In this document: positions 8,208 through 13,394 of the stretch, in pieces
How positions within the stretch are numbered: the first letter of the stretch is position 1
Layout: the number at the start of each line of letters is the position of its first letter
Assembly: GCA_002350855.1 (NCBI GenBank)
Contig: DEFM01000021.1
Span: 360-13,753, forward strand
Length of the DNA stretch: 13,394 bases
Direction: 5' to 3'
From: Prevotellaceae bacterium UBA2852
Lineage (GTDB): Bacteria > Bacteroidota > Bacteroidia > Bacteroidales > Bacteroidaceae
The notes under the pieces: model-generated
The model's input: the letters and a program-made list of their open reading frames with translations, nothing else
Database searches by the model: none
What the model was told of the DNA's origin: nothing
Made by a program: the position numbers and the translations under genes

Positions 8208-8219
8208 TTGATTCATATT

Positions 8220-9044
8220 ATGAGCAAGGTGTATAGGTTGTTTGTAGCTGCTGCAATGCTGATATGCAGCGTGTTTGCAGCTAATGCGCAGGAAGTGGAG
8301 TTCCCATATCCTGATATGCCTGATGCCCTTACTCAACCGGAACAGAGGCTGGAGTATATGCTTTGTCATTTCTGGGATAACTATTCTTTTGATGACACTT
8401 CTTCTAAGAACCTGAAAGTCGGAGAACAGGGATTCGTGGATTTCCTGGAACTGCTAAAATATGCAGACGGTTCTCTTGCAGAAAGGGCTGTGGAGAAATA
8501 CCTTGCCGCCTCTGCTGCAGACTCAACTCAACTGAGCAACTGCGAGGAAATGATTGACCATTATCTCGGAGTGCGAGAGTCTCCTATGCGTGACGATTGC
8601 ATATACGCAGTCTTTCTGGCCCATCTGGCAAAAGTCTATGAGGAATCCAAGCCTGCTTACAGCAATCAGCTGCTTTTTAAGCGGAATAATGTAATGAAGA
8701 ATCAGGAAGGGACGGTTGTAAGTGATTTTGTGTATAAGGACGAAAAAGGGCGCACCAGACATCTCTACGATAGCAAGGCGCAAGTGATAATAATTGACTT
8801 CCATGATCCTGACTGCAAGGAATGCAGGATGGTTGAGAAAAGGATGAAGGACGAGCCTCTTCTTCATAACCAAGCAATCGTTCTGCTGAAAATCCACCCT
8901 GAAGACGCTACTCCTCAGTTCTATATACCTTCAACTCCAACGTTCTATATCCTCGACTCCAATTTCCGAATAATAAAGAAAGATATTACGTATGAACAGC
9001 TGCGGGCCTTTTTAATGAAGAATGAAGAATTCAATCCAGATTGA
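8220..9044 (+). CDS. Exported thioredoxin-fold protein with DUF5106-type N-domain
   Basis: A 274-residue protein. I chose ATG 8220 over the upstream in-frame TTG because it directly begins a signal peptide (MSKVYRLF, hydrophobic core, cleavage likely after Ala23, before Gln24); there is no good lipobox. The N-terminal half (about 27-140) contains LEYMLCHFWDNYSFDD and GFVDFLELL, resembling the DUF5106 domain that precedes thioredoxin folds in Bacteroidetes. The C-terminal half is thioredoxin-like: an IIIDFHDPDCKEC strand-turn with Cys199 and Cys202 as the CxxC pair, and STPTFYILD giving the cis-proline site. Likely a periplasmic disulfide reductase or isomerase. It lies 12 bases after the peptidase gene, although that protein is cytoplasmic and no functional link is obvious. 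Confidence 0.8.
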   Translation: MSKVYRLFVAAAMLICSVFAANAQEVEFPYPDMPDALTQPEQRLEYMLCHFWDNYSFDDTSSKNLKVGEQGFVDFLELLKYADGSLAERAVEKYLAASAADSTQLSNCEEMIDHYLGVRESPMRDDCIYAVFLAHLAKVYEESKPAYSNQLLFKRNNVMKNQEGTVVSDFVYKDEKGRTRHLYDSKAQVIIIDFHDPDCKECRMVEKRMKDEPLLHNQAIVLLKIHPEDATPQFYIPSTPTFYILDSNFRIIKKDITYEQLRAFLMKNEEFNPD

Positions 9045-9076
9045 GGTTTGGGACACAAAATCTTCGCAAAATTTAT

Positions 9077-9094
9077 CACAAAATCTATTTTGTG
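9077..9094. terminator. Hairpin after the thioredoxin-fold gene, possible weak terminator
   Basis: CACAAAA (9077-9083) and TTTTGTG (9088-9094) form a perfect 7-bp stem with a TCTA loop 33 bases after the stop codon. No clean U-tract follows on the + strand, so termination is uncertain; it could also be a protein-binding palindrome. Confidence 0.35.
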
Positions 9095-9121
9095 AACGAT
9101 TTTATGACAATTCTTTCTTTG

Positions 9122-9272
9122 CAAGCGTGCTCTTTTGAGTGCTTTCTTCAGCGGTGTCGCAACGATGATTGTGTCCAAAACTTAAAAACTTAAAAACTTA
9201 AGAACTTAAGAACTTAAGAACTTAATCATCGTGCGATACCTATAAAAAATAGTTATCAAAAGAGCACGCTTG
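9122..9272. repeat. Large fold-back (inverted-repeat) element
   Basis: The outer arms 9122-9137 and 9257-9272 are 16-bp perfect inverted repeats (CAAGCGTGCTCTTTTG and its complement). Inside them, 9153-9170 pairs with 9224-9240 with one bulge and one mismatch. The central loop consists almost wholly of six AACTTAA(A/G) octamers. No ORF lies within. It resembles a small non-autonomous palindromic element, but no target-site duplication was identified. Confidence 0.75.
9179..9225. repeat. Tandem octamer array AACTTAA(A/G), six units
   Basis: Units start at 9179, 9187, 9195, 9203, 9211 and 9219 (the last lacks its eighth base). The first two end in A, the next three in G. The array forms the loop of the fold-back element. 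Short perfect tandem units of this kind can change copy number by slippage. Confidence 0.9.
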
Positions 9273-9288
9273 GGGCAACGCTCCCAAG
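9269..9288. repeat. Short hairpin CTTGGG / CCCAAG
   Basis: A 6-bp stem (9269-9274 and 9283-9288) with an eight-base loop directly abuts the right arm of the fold-back element and precedes the second octamer array. No U-tract follows. Confidence 0.5.
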
Positions 9289-9289
9289 A

Positions 9290-9320
9290 AACTTAAAAAC
9301 TTAAGAACTCAAGAACTCAA
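9290..9320. repeat. Second octamer array, AACT(T/C)AA(A/G), touching the next start codon
   Basis: Four units starting at 9290, 9298, 9306 and 9314; the last two carry C in place of the second T. Only TAT separates the array from the ATG at 9324, so it occupies the whole ribosome-loading region of the gamma-carbonic anhydrase-like gene. Confidence 0.85.
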
Positions 9321-9323
9321 TAT

Positions 9324-9854
9324 ATGGCTTTAATAAAAACAGTGTGCGGTTTGACTCCAAAGTGGGGTAAAGACTGCTATTTCTCAGAAAATGCTACAAT
9401 TGTTGGCGATGTAGTCATGGGCGACCAATGTACGGTGTGGTTCAATACCGTTGTTCGCGGTGATGTTAACTATATCCGTATTGGTAACCGTGTGAATATC
9501 CAGGACGGCTCATGCCTGCATACCCTTTATCAGAAAGCAGCTATTGAAATCGGTGATGATGTGACTATAGGACACAATGTCACACTCCATGGTTGCAAGG
9601 TGAAAAACAGTGCTCTTATCGGTATGGGAGCTACTATCCTTGACGACGCAGTAATCGGTGAAGGTGCAATCATTGCCGCCGGAGCATTAGTGCTGAAAGG
9701 CACTCAAGTAGGTGCCGGTGAATTGTGGGGTGGCGTTCCTGCCAAATTCATAAAAAAAGTAGCCCCTGACCAAGCCCGAGAGCTTAATCAGGGTATAGCC
9801 CAGCACTATATTATGTATGCTGATTGGTATAGGGATTCAACTCCTATGCCATAA
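9324..9854 (+). CDS. Gamma-carbonic anhydrase-like hexapeptide-repeat protein
   Basis: A 176-residue left-handed beta-helix protein of the YrdA/PaaY/gamma-carbonic anhydrase group, which reversibly hydrates CO2 as a trimer with zinc (or iron) at subunit interfaces. The three metal histidines are His66 (SCLHTLY), His84 (IGHNV) and His89 (TLHG). Residues equivalent to the active-site network are also present: Arg45 and Asp47 in VVRGD, and Gln60 in NIQDG. Hexapeptide turns run from about 22 to 140, closed by LWGGVPAKFIK and a C-terminal helix. It lacks a signal peptide. Many members of this family have weak or no measurable anhydrase activity, so the exact reaction is uncertain. No clear promoter was found; the octamer array lies at its start. 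It is convergent with the next gene, 23 bases away. Confidence 0.9.
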   Translation: MALIKTVCGLTPKWGKDCYFSENATIVGDVVMGDQCTVWFNTVVRGDVNYIRIGNRVNIQDGSCLHTLYQKAAIEIGDDVTIGHNVTLHGCKVKNSALIGMGATILDDAVIGEGAIIAAGALVLKGTQVGAGELWGGVPAKFIKKVAPDQARELNQGIAQHYIMYADWYRDSTPMP

Positions 9855-9877
9855 AGTCCACTCTTACATTAAGAAAT

Positions 9878-11242
9878 TTACCAGTCTACAGAGACAGAGT
9901 ACTTTGAACGAACAGGCTTGCCGTAAACCGTTGCCGGATTCATTCTGAGCGAACGAACAACGCGCAAAGCCTCTTCGTTTGCACTTGAATTGTTCGAAGA
10001 CATGATAGATGCCTCGCGAACAGAACCGTCTTTCTCAACAACAAACGACACATTGACGTGAGCACTACCAACCTTCTTGTGCTTGCTGTTGTTCAGATAC
10101 TGAACCAACTTAGCAGGACCGCCAGGGTATGAAGGCTCAACATTGGTGTAAACCTTGTTGTCTTCCACAACAGTCTGTGTGGCGTTTGTGTTATTGTTGG
10201 TGTTGTTTGTGTTCTGAGTCCGATCGGGCTTGTTCTGATTGGTGTTCTGAGCTGTATTGTTCTGAACCTGATTTTCTTTTTGTGGCTTTACAGGTTCTGC
10301 CTCTTCCTCATTGCTGGAAAGATCTTCTTCATCTGTGGTCTCTTCACTGGATGAGTCGTCGTCTGCCCAATCATCTTCACCCCATTCGTCATCTTCGTCG
10401 CCGAAGTCATCGCCTTCTGCATTTTCATCGTCGAAGAAGCCTTCGTCGTCATTCTCATCTGCCATGGATGTGGTAGTAGAGCTGCCGATGCCGAATGTCT
10501 TGTTGACAAAGTCCTTGACTGGAGTGATGAAGAAATACGATGCAGCCATTGCTCCCAGCAATACGAGAACAGCAATTAACCATATCAGCCAGCGCTTTGA
10601 TTTCTTTGCCGGTGGAGTTGATGCCGGCATGTAGGATTGCGATGGTGTATATGCTTGTGGTTCTGGTTGAGCAACAGGTTGAGGCTGAGAAGAGAATACT
10701 TTAGTCTCGCTCGAACTGCTTATAGGACCGGATGCTGGTATAGGCTGCGGTTTAACTACTGGTGGTTCAGATGATACCGGTGGAACCGATTGTGGCATTG
10801 GTTGCGGCGCAACTTGCTGCACAGGTTGTGGAATGGGTTGCGGTACAGGTTGCGGTGCAGGTTGTTGCACTGGTTGCTGCACTGGTTGCTGCACAGGCTG
10901 AGGTATAACCAATGGTGGCTCAGAAGACACAGGAGGTGTGCTTGGAACAGCTTGTGGTGCCACAGGAGCAGGGGCAAGCGTGGTTTCCAGAATGTCGATG
11001 GTTGGGTTGGGACCCAGTTTTGAACGATATTCTGCTATAAGGGCGCGTGCCTGGTCTGGTGTGTTGGCAGCGATAGCCTGCTGTATCTGCTTCATTAGTT
11101 TCTGCGACAGCGTTTCTCGTGCTTGTTGCAGAAGTGTGTTGTAGCGTTCCGAACTATCGGTCACTTGCGAAAGCAACGTCAGGGCTTGTTCTGGATTGCC
11201 CTGATTGAGTATGTTCGCTACTAGATCGAAAAATTCATCCAT
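9878..11242 (-). CDS. Membrane protein A: helical N-domain, Q/P linker, one TM, acidic segment, TonB C-terminal domain
   Basis: A 454-residue protein. Residues 1-80 are helical and TPR-like (LNQGNPEQALTLLSQV, then a second ANTPDQARALIAEY). Residues 90-215 are P/Q/S-rich with QPVQ repeats near 111-150. KKSKRW precedes one TM helix (about 218-240), giving a cytoplasmic N-terminus. Residues 260-318 are extremely acidic; an N/T/Q-rich linker follows to 360. Residues 361-454 form a TonB_C domain (VEPSYPGG, FVVEKDGSVREASI, EEALRVVRSLRM, GKPVRSKY). Usual TonB proteins have a very short cytoplasmic part and a periplasmic proline linker; here the long proline-rich part is cytoplasmic. The TM lacks an evident Ser-x-x-x-His motif and no ExbB/ExbD is nearby. 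It shares its N-domain with protein B next door. Function unknown; a structural or signalling role fits as well as energy transduction. Confidence 0.8.
   Translation of the reverse strand: MDEFFDLVANILNQGNPEQALTLLSQVTDSSERYNTLLQQARETLSQKLMKQIQQAIAANTPDQARALIAEYRSKLGPNPTIDILETTLAPAPVAPQAVPSTPPVSSEPPLVIPQPVQQPVQQPVQQPAPQPVPQPIPQPVQQVAPQPMPQSVPPVSSEPPVVKPQPIPASGPISSSSETKVFSSQPQPVAQPEPQAYTPSQSYMPASTPPAKKSKRWLIWLIAVLVLLGAMAASYFFITPVKDFVNKTFGIGSSTTTSMADENDDEGFFDDENAEGDDFGDEDDEWGEDDWADDDSSSEETTDEEDLSSNEEEAEPVKPQKENQVQNNTAQNTNQNKPDRTQNTNNTNNNTNATQTVVEDNKVYTNVEPSYPGGPAKLVQYLNNSKHKKVGSAHVNVSFVVEKDGSVREASIMSSNNSSANEEALRVVRSLRMNPATVYGKPVRSKYSVSVDW
10793..10905 (-). repeat. 12-bp repeats encoding Q-P-V-Q units in protein A
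   Basis: The + strand shows successive GGTTGCTGCACT-like units with a 12-base period, nearly identical at about 10871-10897 and more diverged to the left. They encode the glutamine-proline linker. In-frame unit gain or loss would change linker length without breaking the protein. Confidence 0.7.
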
Positions 11243-11266
11243 AAAGTGAATTGTTTGTTAGTGTTG

Positions 11267-11326
11267 AAAAAAAGCACATCGTTGAGATGAAATTGCTGAA
11301 TTGCAATTCGCAAGTCAACGATGTGC
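11267..11326 (-). terminator. Terminator or attenuator between genes B and A
   Basis: GCACATCGTTGA (11274-11285) and TCAACGATGTGC (11315-11326) are a perfect 12-bp inverted repeat with a 29-base loop that itself contains the palindrome GAATTGCAATTC (11298-11309). On the - strand the stem is followed by seven U (A-run 11267-11273). It lies after the stop of B and 25 bases before the start of A, so it would end B's transcript or lie in A's leader. A near -7 box (AATCTTTG on the - strand, 11326-11333) abuts the stem. Confidence 0.75.
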
Positions 11327-11351
11327 AAAGATTAACTGTACGAAGAAATGC

Positions 11352-12341
11352 TTATTTCTCGCTTGTGTATGAACGGTTGTACAGGAGTTCTACAAAAAGG
11401 AAGGCTAATGATGCAAACAAAAGCTTCTCGGAAATGTCGTTGCACCAAACGGCAAATGCGCTTGAACTCTTCCATGCAATAAGCATGTACAGAGTCTGTA
11501 AAGTGAACGAACTGCCAAGCAACAATGTTGGAATGGCATTGGCAAAAATCTTTGCGCTGAAGAATGCAAAGAGCATTGAGAATGCCATTGCAGCGTAGGC
11601 AATTACCCACATAAACCTTAAGTCGTAAGCAGTCATCATACTTGCGGTAAAGAGTATTATTATGTAGATAATGAATAAGCCGCATCCGCCAAGCAGTACA
11701 TATCCAATTACATTGCCCTGTGCAAATTTCTTTGCAGCACGACTAAAGAGGAGTACTGCGGTCATGAGAACTGATGCATACTGTACTACACCGAAAATCT
11801 TATCGACAGTTTGGTCGTTTGTAATTCCTGTGATGAAATAGCAGAAGAGCCAAGCACAAATAGCAATCAGACCAAACATCTTGAAGTCCCAACCTGCAAT
11901 AGCACCCCAAATATCTACTGGCTGACGCTGTACGTATGGACCTTGGTTGTATGCCTGGCCATAAGCTGGTTGTTGGTATTGAGGCTGCGGAGCGTACTGC
12001 GGCTGCTGGTATTGCTGCGGTTGAGCATACTGCGGTTGCTGCTGATACTGCTGCTGATATTGTGGTTGTTGCTGCATCGGTTGCTGTACGGGCTGCTGCA
12101 TTGGTTGTTGAACAGGCTGCTGTACAGGTTGTGGTGCAGGCTGCTGAACTGGCTGTTGAACCGGTTGCTGGATTGGCTGCGGTGCAGGTTGCTGCATTCT
12201 TGCAATCAAAGCCTTGCATTGAGCTTCGCGTTGCAGGAATTCAGGTGAAGTTTTGTCCGCTACCTGCTGCAATAGCTGCAATGCCTGGTCTGCCTTGCCC
12301 TGCTGTAGGAATGTGTCAACTATACTTAGAACTGCATCCAT
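11352..12341 (-). CDS. Membrane protein B: helical N-domain, Q/P/Y-rich linker, six-TM domain
   Basis: A 329-residue protein. Residues 1-47 match the start of protein A: MD, then V, L, QG, QAL, LL, QV and D fall at the same positions, about half of the first 29 residues. Residues 48-84 are QQPV/QQPM repeats; 85-138 are rich in Q, Y and P (QYQQ, QPQY), a prion-like low-complexity segment. From VDIW (about 138) begins a membrane domain of about six TM helices (starting near 154) that resembles protein C: both have an IW or LW, a DFK just before TM1, and an AW in TM1. No enzyme motif is visible. The domain belongs to no family I can name. It lies 36 bases after gene C and is followed by a terminator, so C and B form the core operon. 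Likely an inner-membrane scaffold or sensor subunit. Confidence 0.75.
   Translation of the reverse strand: MDAVLSIVDTFLQQGKADQALQLLQQVADKTSPEFLQREAQCKALIARMQQPAPQPIQQPVQQPVQQPAPQPVQQPVQQPMQQPVQQPMQQQPQYQQQYQQQPQYAQPQQYQQPQYAPQPQYQQPAYGQAYNQGPYVQRQPVDIWGAIAGWDFKMFGLIAICAWLFCYFITGITNDQTVDKIFGVVQYASVLMTAVLLFSRAAKKFAQGNVIGYVLLGGCGLFIIYIIILFTASMMTAYDLRFMWVIAYAAMAFSMLFAFFSAKIFANAIPTLLLGSSFTLQTLYMLIAWKSSSAFAVWCNDISEKLLFASLAFLFVELLYNRSYTSEK
12066..12197 (-). repeat. 12-bp repeats encoding Q-Q-P-(V/M) units in protein B
   Basis: The + strand has GGTTGCTG(T/G)AC-like units with a 12-base period, related in sequence to those in gene A about 1.2 kb away. The two arrays could recombine with each other; in-frame expansion would lengthen the linker. 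Confidence 0.7.
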
Positions 12342-12377
12342 AACATAAATAGTGATAAGTTTTAATGTTTTGCTTGA

Positions 12378-13112
12378 TTATTGCTGGATTGGTTTGCCTG
12401 GAAGAGCGTATGGATCCATGATTGGAGCAGAACCCAGAACCTTGATAAGCAATACGATAAGAGCTGCAAGGATGATCAAACCACCGATTACAGCGAAGAT
12501 GCCGAATGTTCCGTAAGCACTAAGTGAACTACCGAAAAGGAAAAGAGAACCAAGTGTAATGAATGCGTAAGCAATTCCGTAAAGCAGAACTATAGGACGG
12601 AGAGTGAAGTGCTTGAGAGAGAAACCTGTCATAAGCATTCCTGCGGCAATACAGCCATATCCTGCAAATGACAAGAATGCTATAGTCTTAAGATTGTCAA
12701 GAAGATTCATAGCACCTTCGTAAGTGTCAACTTTCAGAGTCATAGTGTAGATGTCTGAAATGAGGAATAAAGCACCGCCGGCAATAAGAAGAATGCCAAT
12801 GAGGCTGTTATTCTTAAGGAATGGAGCAACCTTAGAGAAAAGCAAGAAGATGATGAATACTGCAGCAACGTCTTTTAACAGACTGAAAATTGTTGTAGAT
12901 GCCATCATGCCTATTACCCAGAAAAGAATCCAAGCTCCGACACCAATAAGTGCCATTTGTTTGAAGTCGAGTGCTGCAAGTGATTTCCAAAGTCCCATCA
13001 CATCATAGCGTGGAAGAGGTATTGTTTGGAAGCCTTGTGGCTGGAAACCTTGTGGTTGATACTGAGGTTGTGGCTGCTGGAATTGTCCAGGATTAAATTG
13101 ATTTTGTTCCAT
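12378..13112 (-). CDS. Membrane protein C: short Q/P/F-rich tail and six-TM domain
   Basis: A 244-residue protein and the first gene of the leftward operon. The N-tail (1-35) is glutamine-, proline- and phenylalanine-rich with PQGFQ repeated. After YDVMGLWKSLAALDFK come about six TM helices: near 53-72, 75-100, 104-125, 138-165, 173-195 and 202-228. It ends in a short GSAPIMDPYALPGKPIQQ tail. The membrane domain aligns by eye with that of protein B, but the helical N-domain of A and B is missing. No signal peptide, catalytic or transport motif is apparent. A promoter lies about 70 bases upstream. Function not recognised; the homology to B suggests a heteromeric membrane assembly. Confidence 0.7.
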   Translation of the reverse strand: MEQNQFNPGQFQQPQPQYQPQGFQPQGFQTIPLPRYDVMGLWKSLAALDFKQMALIGVGAWILFWVIGMMASTTIFSLLKDVAAVFIIFLLFSKVAPFLKNNSLIGILLIAGGALFLISDIYTMTLKVDTYEGAMNLLDNLKTIAFLSFAGYGCIAAGMLMTGFSLKHFTLRPIVLLYGIAYAFITLGSLFLFGSSLSAYGTFGIFAVIGGLIILAALIVLLIKVLGSAPIMDPYALPGKPIQQ

Positions 13113-13179
13113 GATAATTTTGGTATTATAAAGTTAACAAAATAGTTGTTTCGGAATGAGCCATAATCTACATTCACCG

Positions 13180-13208
13180 CAAATTTATTAAGTTTTTTTT
13201 AATACCAA
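13180..13208 (-). promoter_or_regulatory. Promoter of the C-B(-A) operon
   Basis: Reading the - strand: TTG (complement of 13206-13208), an 18-base spacer, and TAAATTTG (complement of 13180-13187), an exact -7 box. Transcription should start near 13170-13175, giving a leader of about 60 bases before the ATG at 13112. Confidence 0.65.
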
Positions 13209-13268
13209 GCCTTTTTTTGTGTTTTTTTATTCAGATTGTAATATTTTTTGTCCATATATGCTGATTTG

Positions 13269-13314
13269 AAGGTCTTGTGGCATGTAAACATTATATGTTT
13301 ATGCATGTGACCTT
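13269..13314. promoter_or_regulatory. Interrupted palindrome, possible operator
   Basis: Nested dyads: AAGGTC (13269-13274) with GACCTT (13309-13314); CATG (13281-13284) with CATG (13304-13307); TAAACAT (13285-13291) with ATGTTTA (13295-13301) around a TAT loop. The right arm touches the -33 TTTG of the rightward promoter, the position expected of a repressor or activator site. No regulator gene is in view. Confidence 0.45.
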
Positions 13315-13343
13315 TGTGGTTTGCCGAATTATTGCTAACTTTG
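13313..13343 (+). promoter_or_regulatory. Well-formed rightward promoter leading out of the window
   Basis: TTTG (13313-13316), a 19-base spacer, and TAACTTTG (13336-13343): both boxes and the spacing match the Bacteroidetes consensus. The transcript would start near 13350 and run through the terminal repeat word at 13376-13387. The gene it serves lies beyond the window. A GTG at 13348 opens only a nine-codon frame. Confidence 0.7.
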
Positions 13344-13375
13344 CAGCGTGAAAACAAGTTTTTGGTTTTTACTTT

Positions 13376-13387
13376 AGGTAGGTTCTA
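13376..13387. repeat. Right copy of window-terminal inverted repeat
   Basis: AGGTAGGTTCTA is the exact complement of bases 1-12. It lies about 25 bases after the predicted start of a rightward transcript, so it may belong to a conserved leader of a multicopy gene family rather than to a transposon end. Confidence 0.6.
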
Positions 13388-13394
13388 TAAATTA

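Noticed and set aside
8208..8219. TTG start four codons upstream for the thioredoxin-fold protein
   Set aside because: It would overlap the spacer right after the previous stop and put extra residues before a complete signal peptide; ATG 8220 is the better start.
9179..9320. CRISPR array
   Set aside because: The repeats are 8-base units directly adjacent to each other with no spacers, and no cas gene is nearby.
11251..11598. 115-codon + strand frame starting in the B-A gap
   Set aside because: It passes through the 12-bp stem of the terminator and lies antisense to the end of gene B, with no protein-like pattern.
11811..12343. + strand frames opposite the Q/P repeats of gene B (Leu/Arg-rich or Ala/Val-rich)
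   Set aside because: They are read-outs of the 12-base repeats in other frames; the - strand product has TM helices and a homologous neighbour.
13348..13377. GTG-started frame at the right edge after the consensus promoter
   Set aside because: It stops after nine codons (TAG at 13375-13377); more likely untranslated leader.
1..13394. Circular molecule suggested by matching ends
   Set aside because: The end words match as inverted, not direct, repeats, so the ends cannot overlap to close a circle.

Overview
The window looks like a chromosomal contig from a gut- or oral-type Bacteroidales, most likely Prevotella or a close relative. Four things point there: promoters of the Bacteroidetes form (TTTG/TTG, 18-22 bp, TAnnTTTG), start codons preceded by A/T-rich sequence without Shine-Dalgarno motifs, a large exported protein with a short C-terminal domain of the type IX secretion kind, and a TonB C-terminal domain. 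This is family-level inference; there is no rRNA or other taxonomic marker.

Left part (1-4902). A promoter at 215-244 drives a 1415-residue exported, probably surface-attached multidomain protein carrying three copies of a carbohydrate-binding-like module and a C-terminal sorting domain. It is followed by a 59-codon gene (4660-4839) of a Bacteroidales small-peptide type, and the unit ends in a very strong terminator (4871-4902).

Middle part (4903-9854, all + strand). This holds an apparently orphan FecCD-type ABC permease (4978-5991), a 389-base gap, an aminopeptidase P-like M24B peptidase (6381-8207) tightly coupled to an exported thioredoxin-fold protein of DUF5106 type (8220-9044), then a 279-base gap with a large fold-back element and octamer arrays, and a gamma-carbonic anhydrase-like hexapeptide protein (9324-9854).

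Right part (9878-13112, all - strand). Three adjacent genes are built from shared modules. C (12378-13112) is a six-TM protein with a short Q/P-rich N-tail. B (11352-12341) has an N-terminal helical domain, a long Q/P/Y-rich linker and a similar six-TM domain. A (9878-11242) has the same helical N-domain, a Q/P-rich linker, one TM helix, a very acidic segment and a periplasmic TonB_C domain. B and A are separated by a terminator or attenuator hairpin. I do not recognise this trio as a named system; it is the best candidate for an undescribed one. I infer a membrane complex in which the shared N-domains and low-complexity tails hold the subunits together in the cytoplasm while the TonB_C domain acts in the periplasm.

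Ends. Bases 1-12 and 13376-13387 are perfect inverted repeats, and a well-formed promoter with a dyad element fires rightward out of the window. This is consistent with a contig broken at a multicopy leader or repeat. Intergenic regions also hold a recurring set of tight hairpins with three-base loops.
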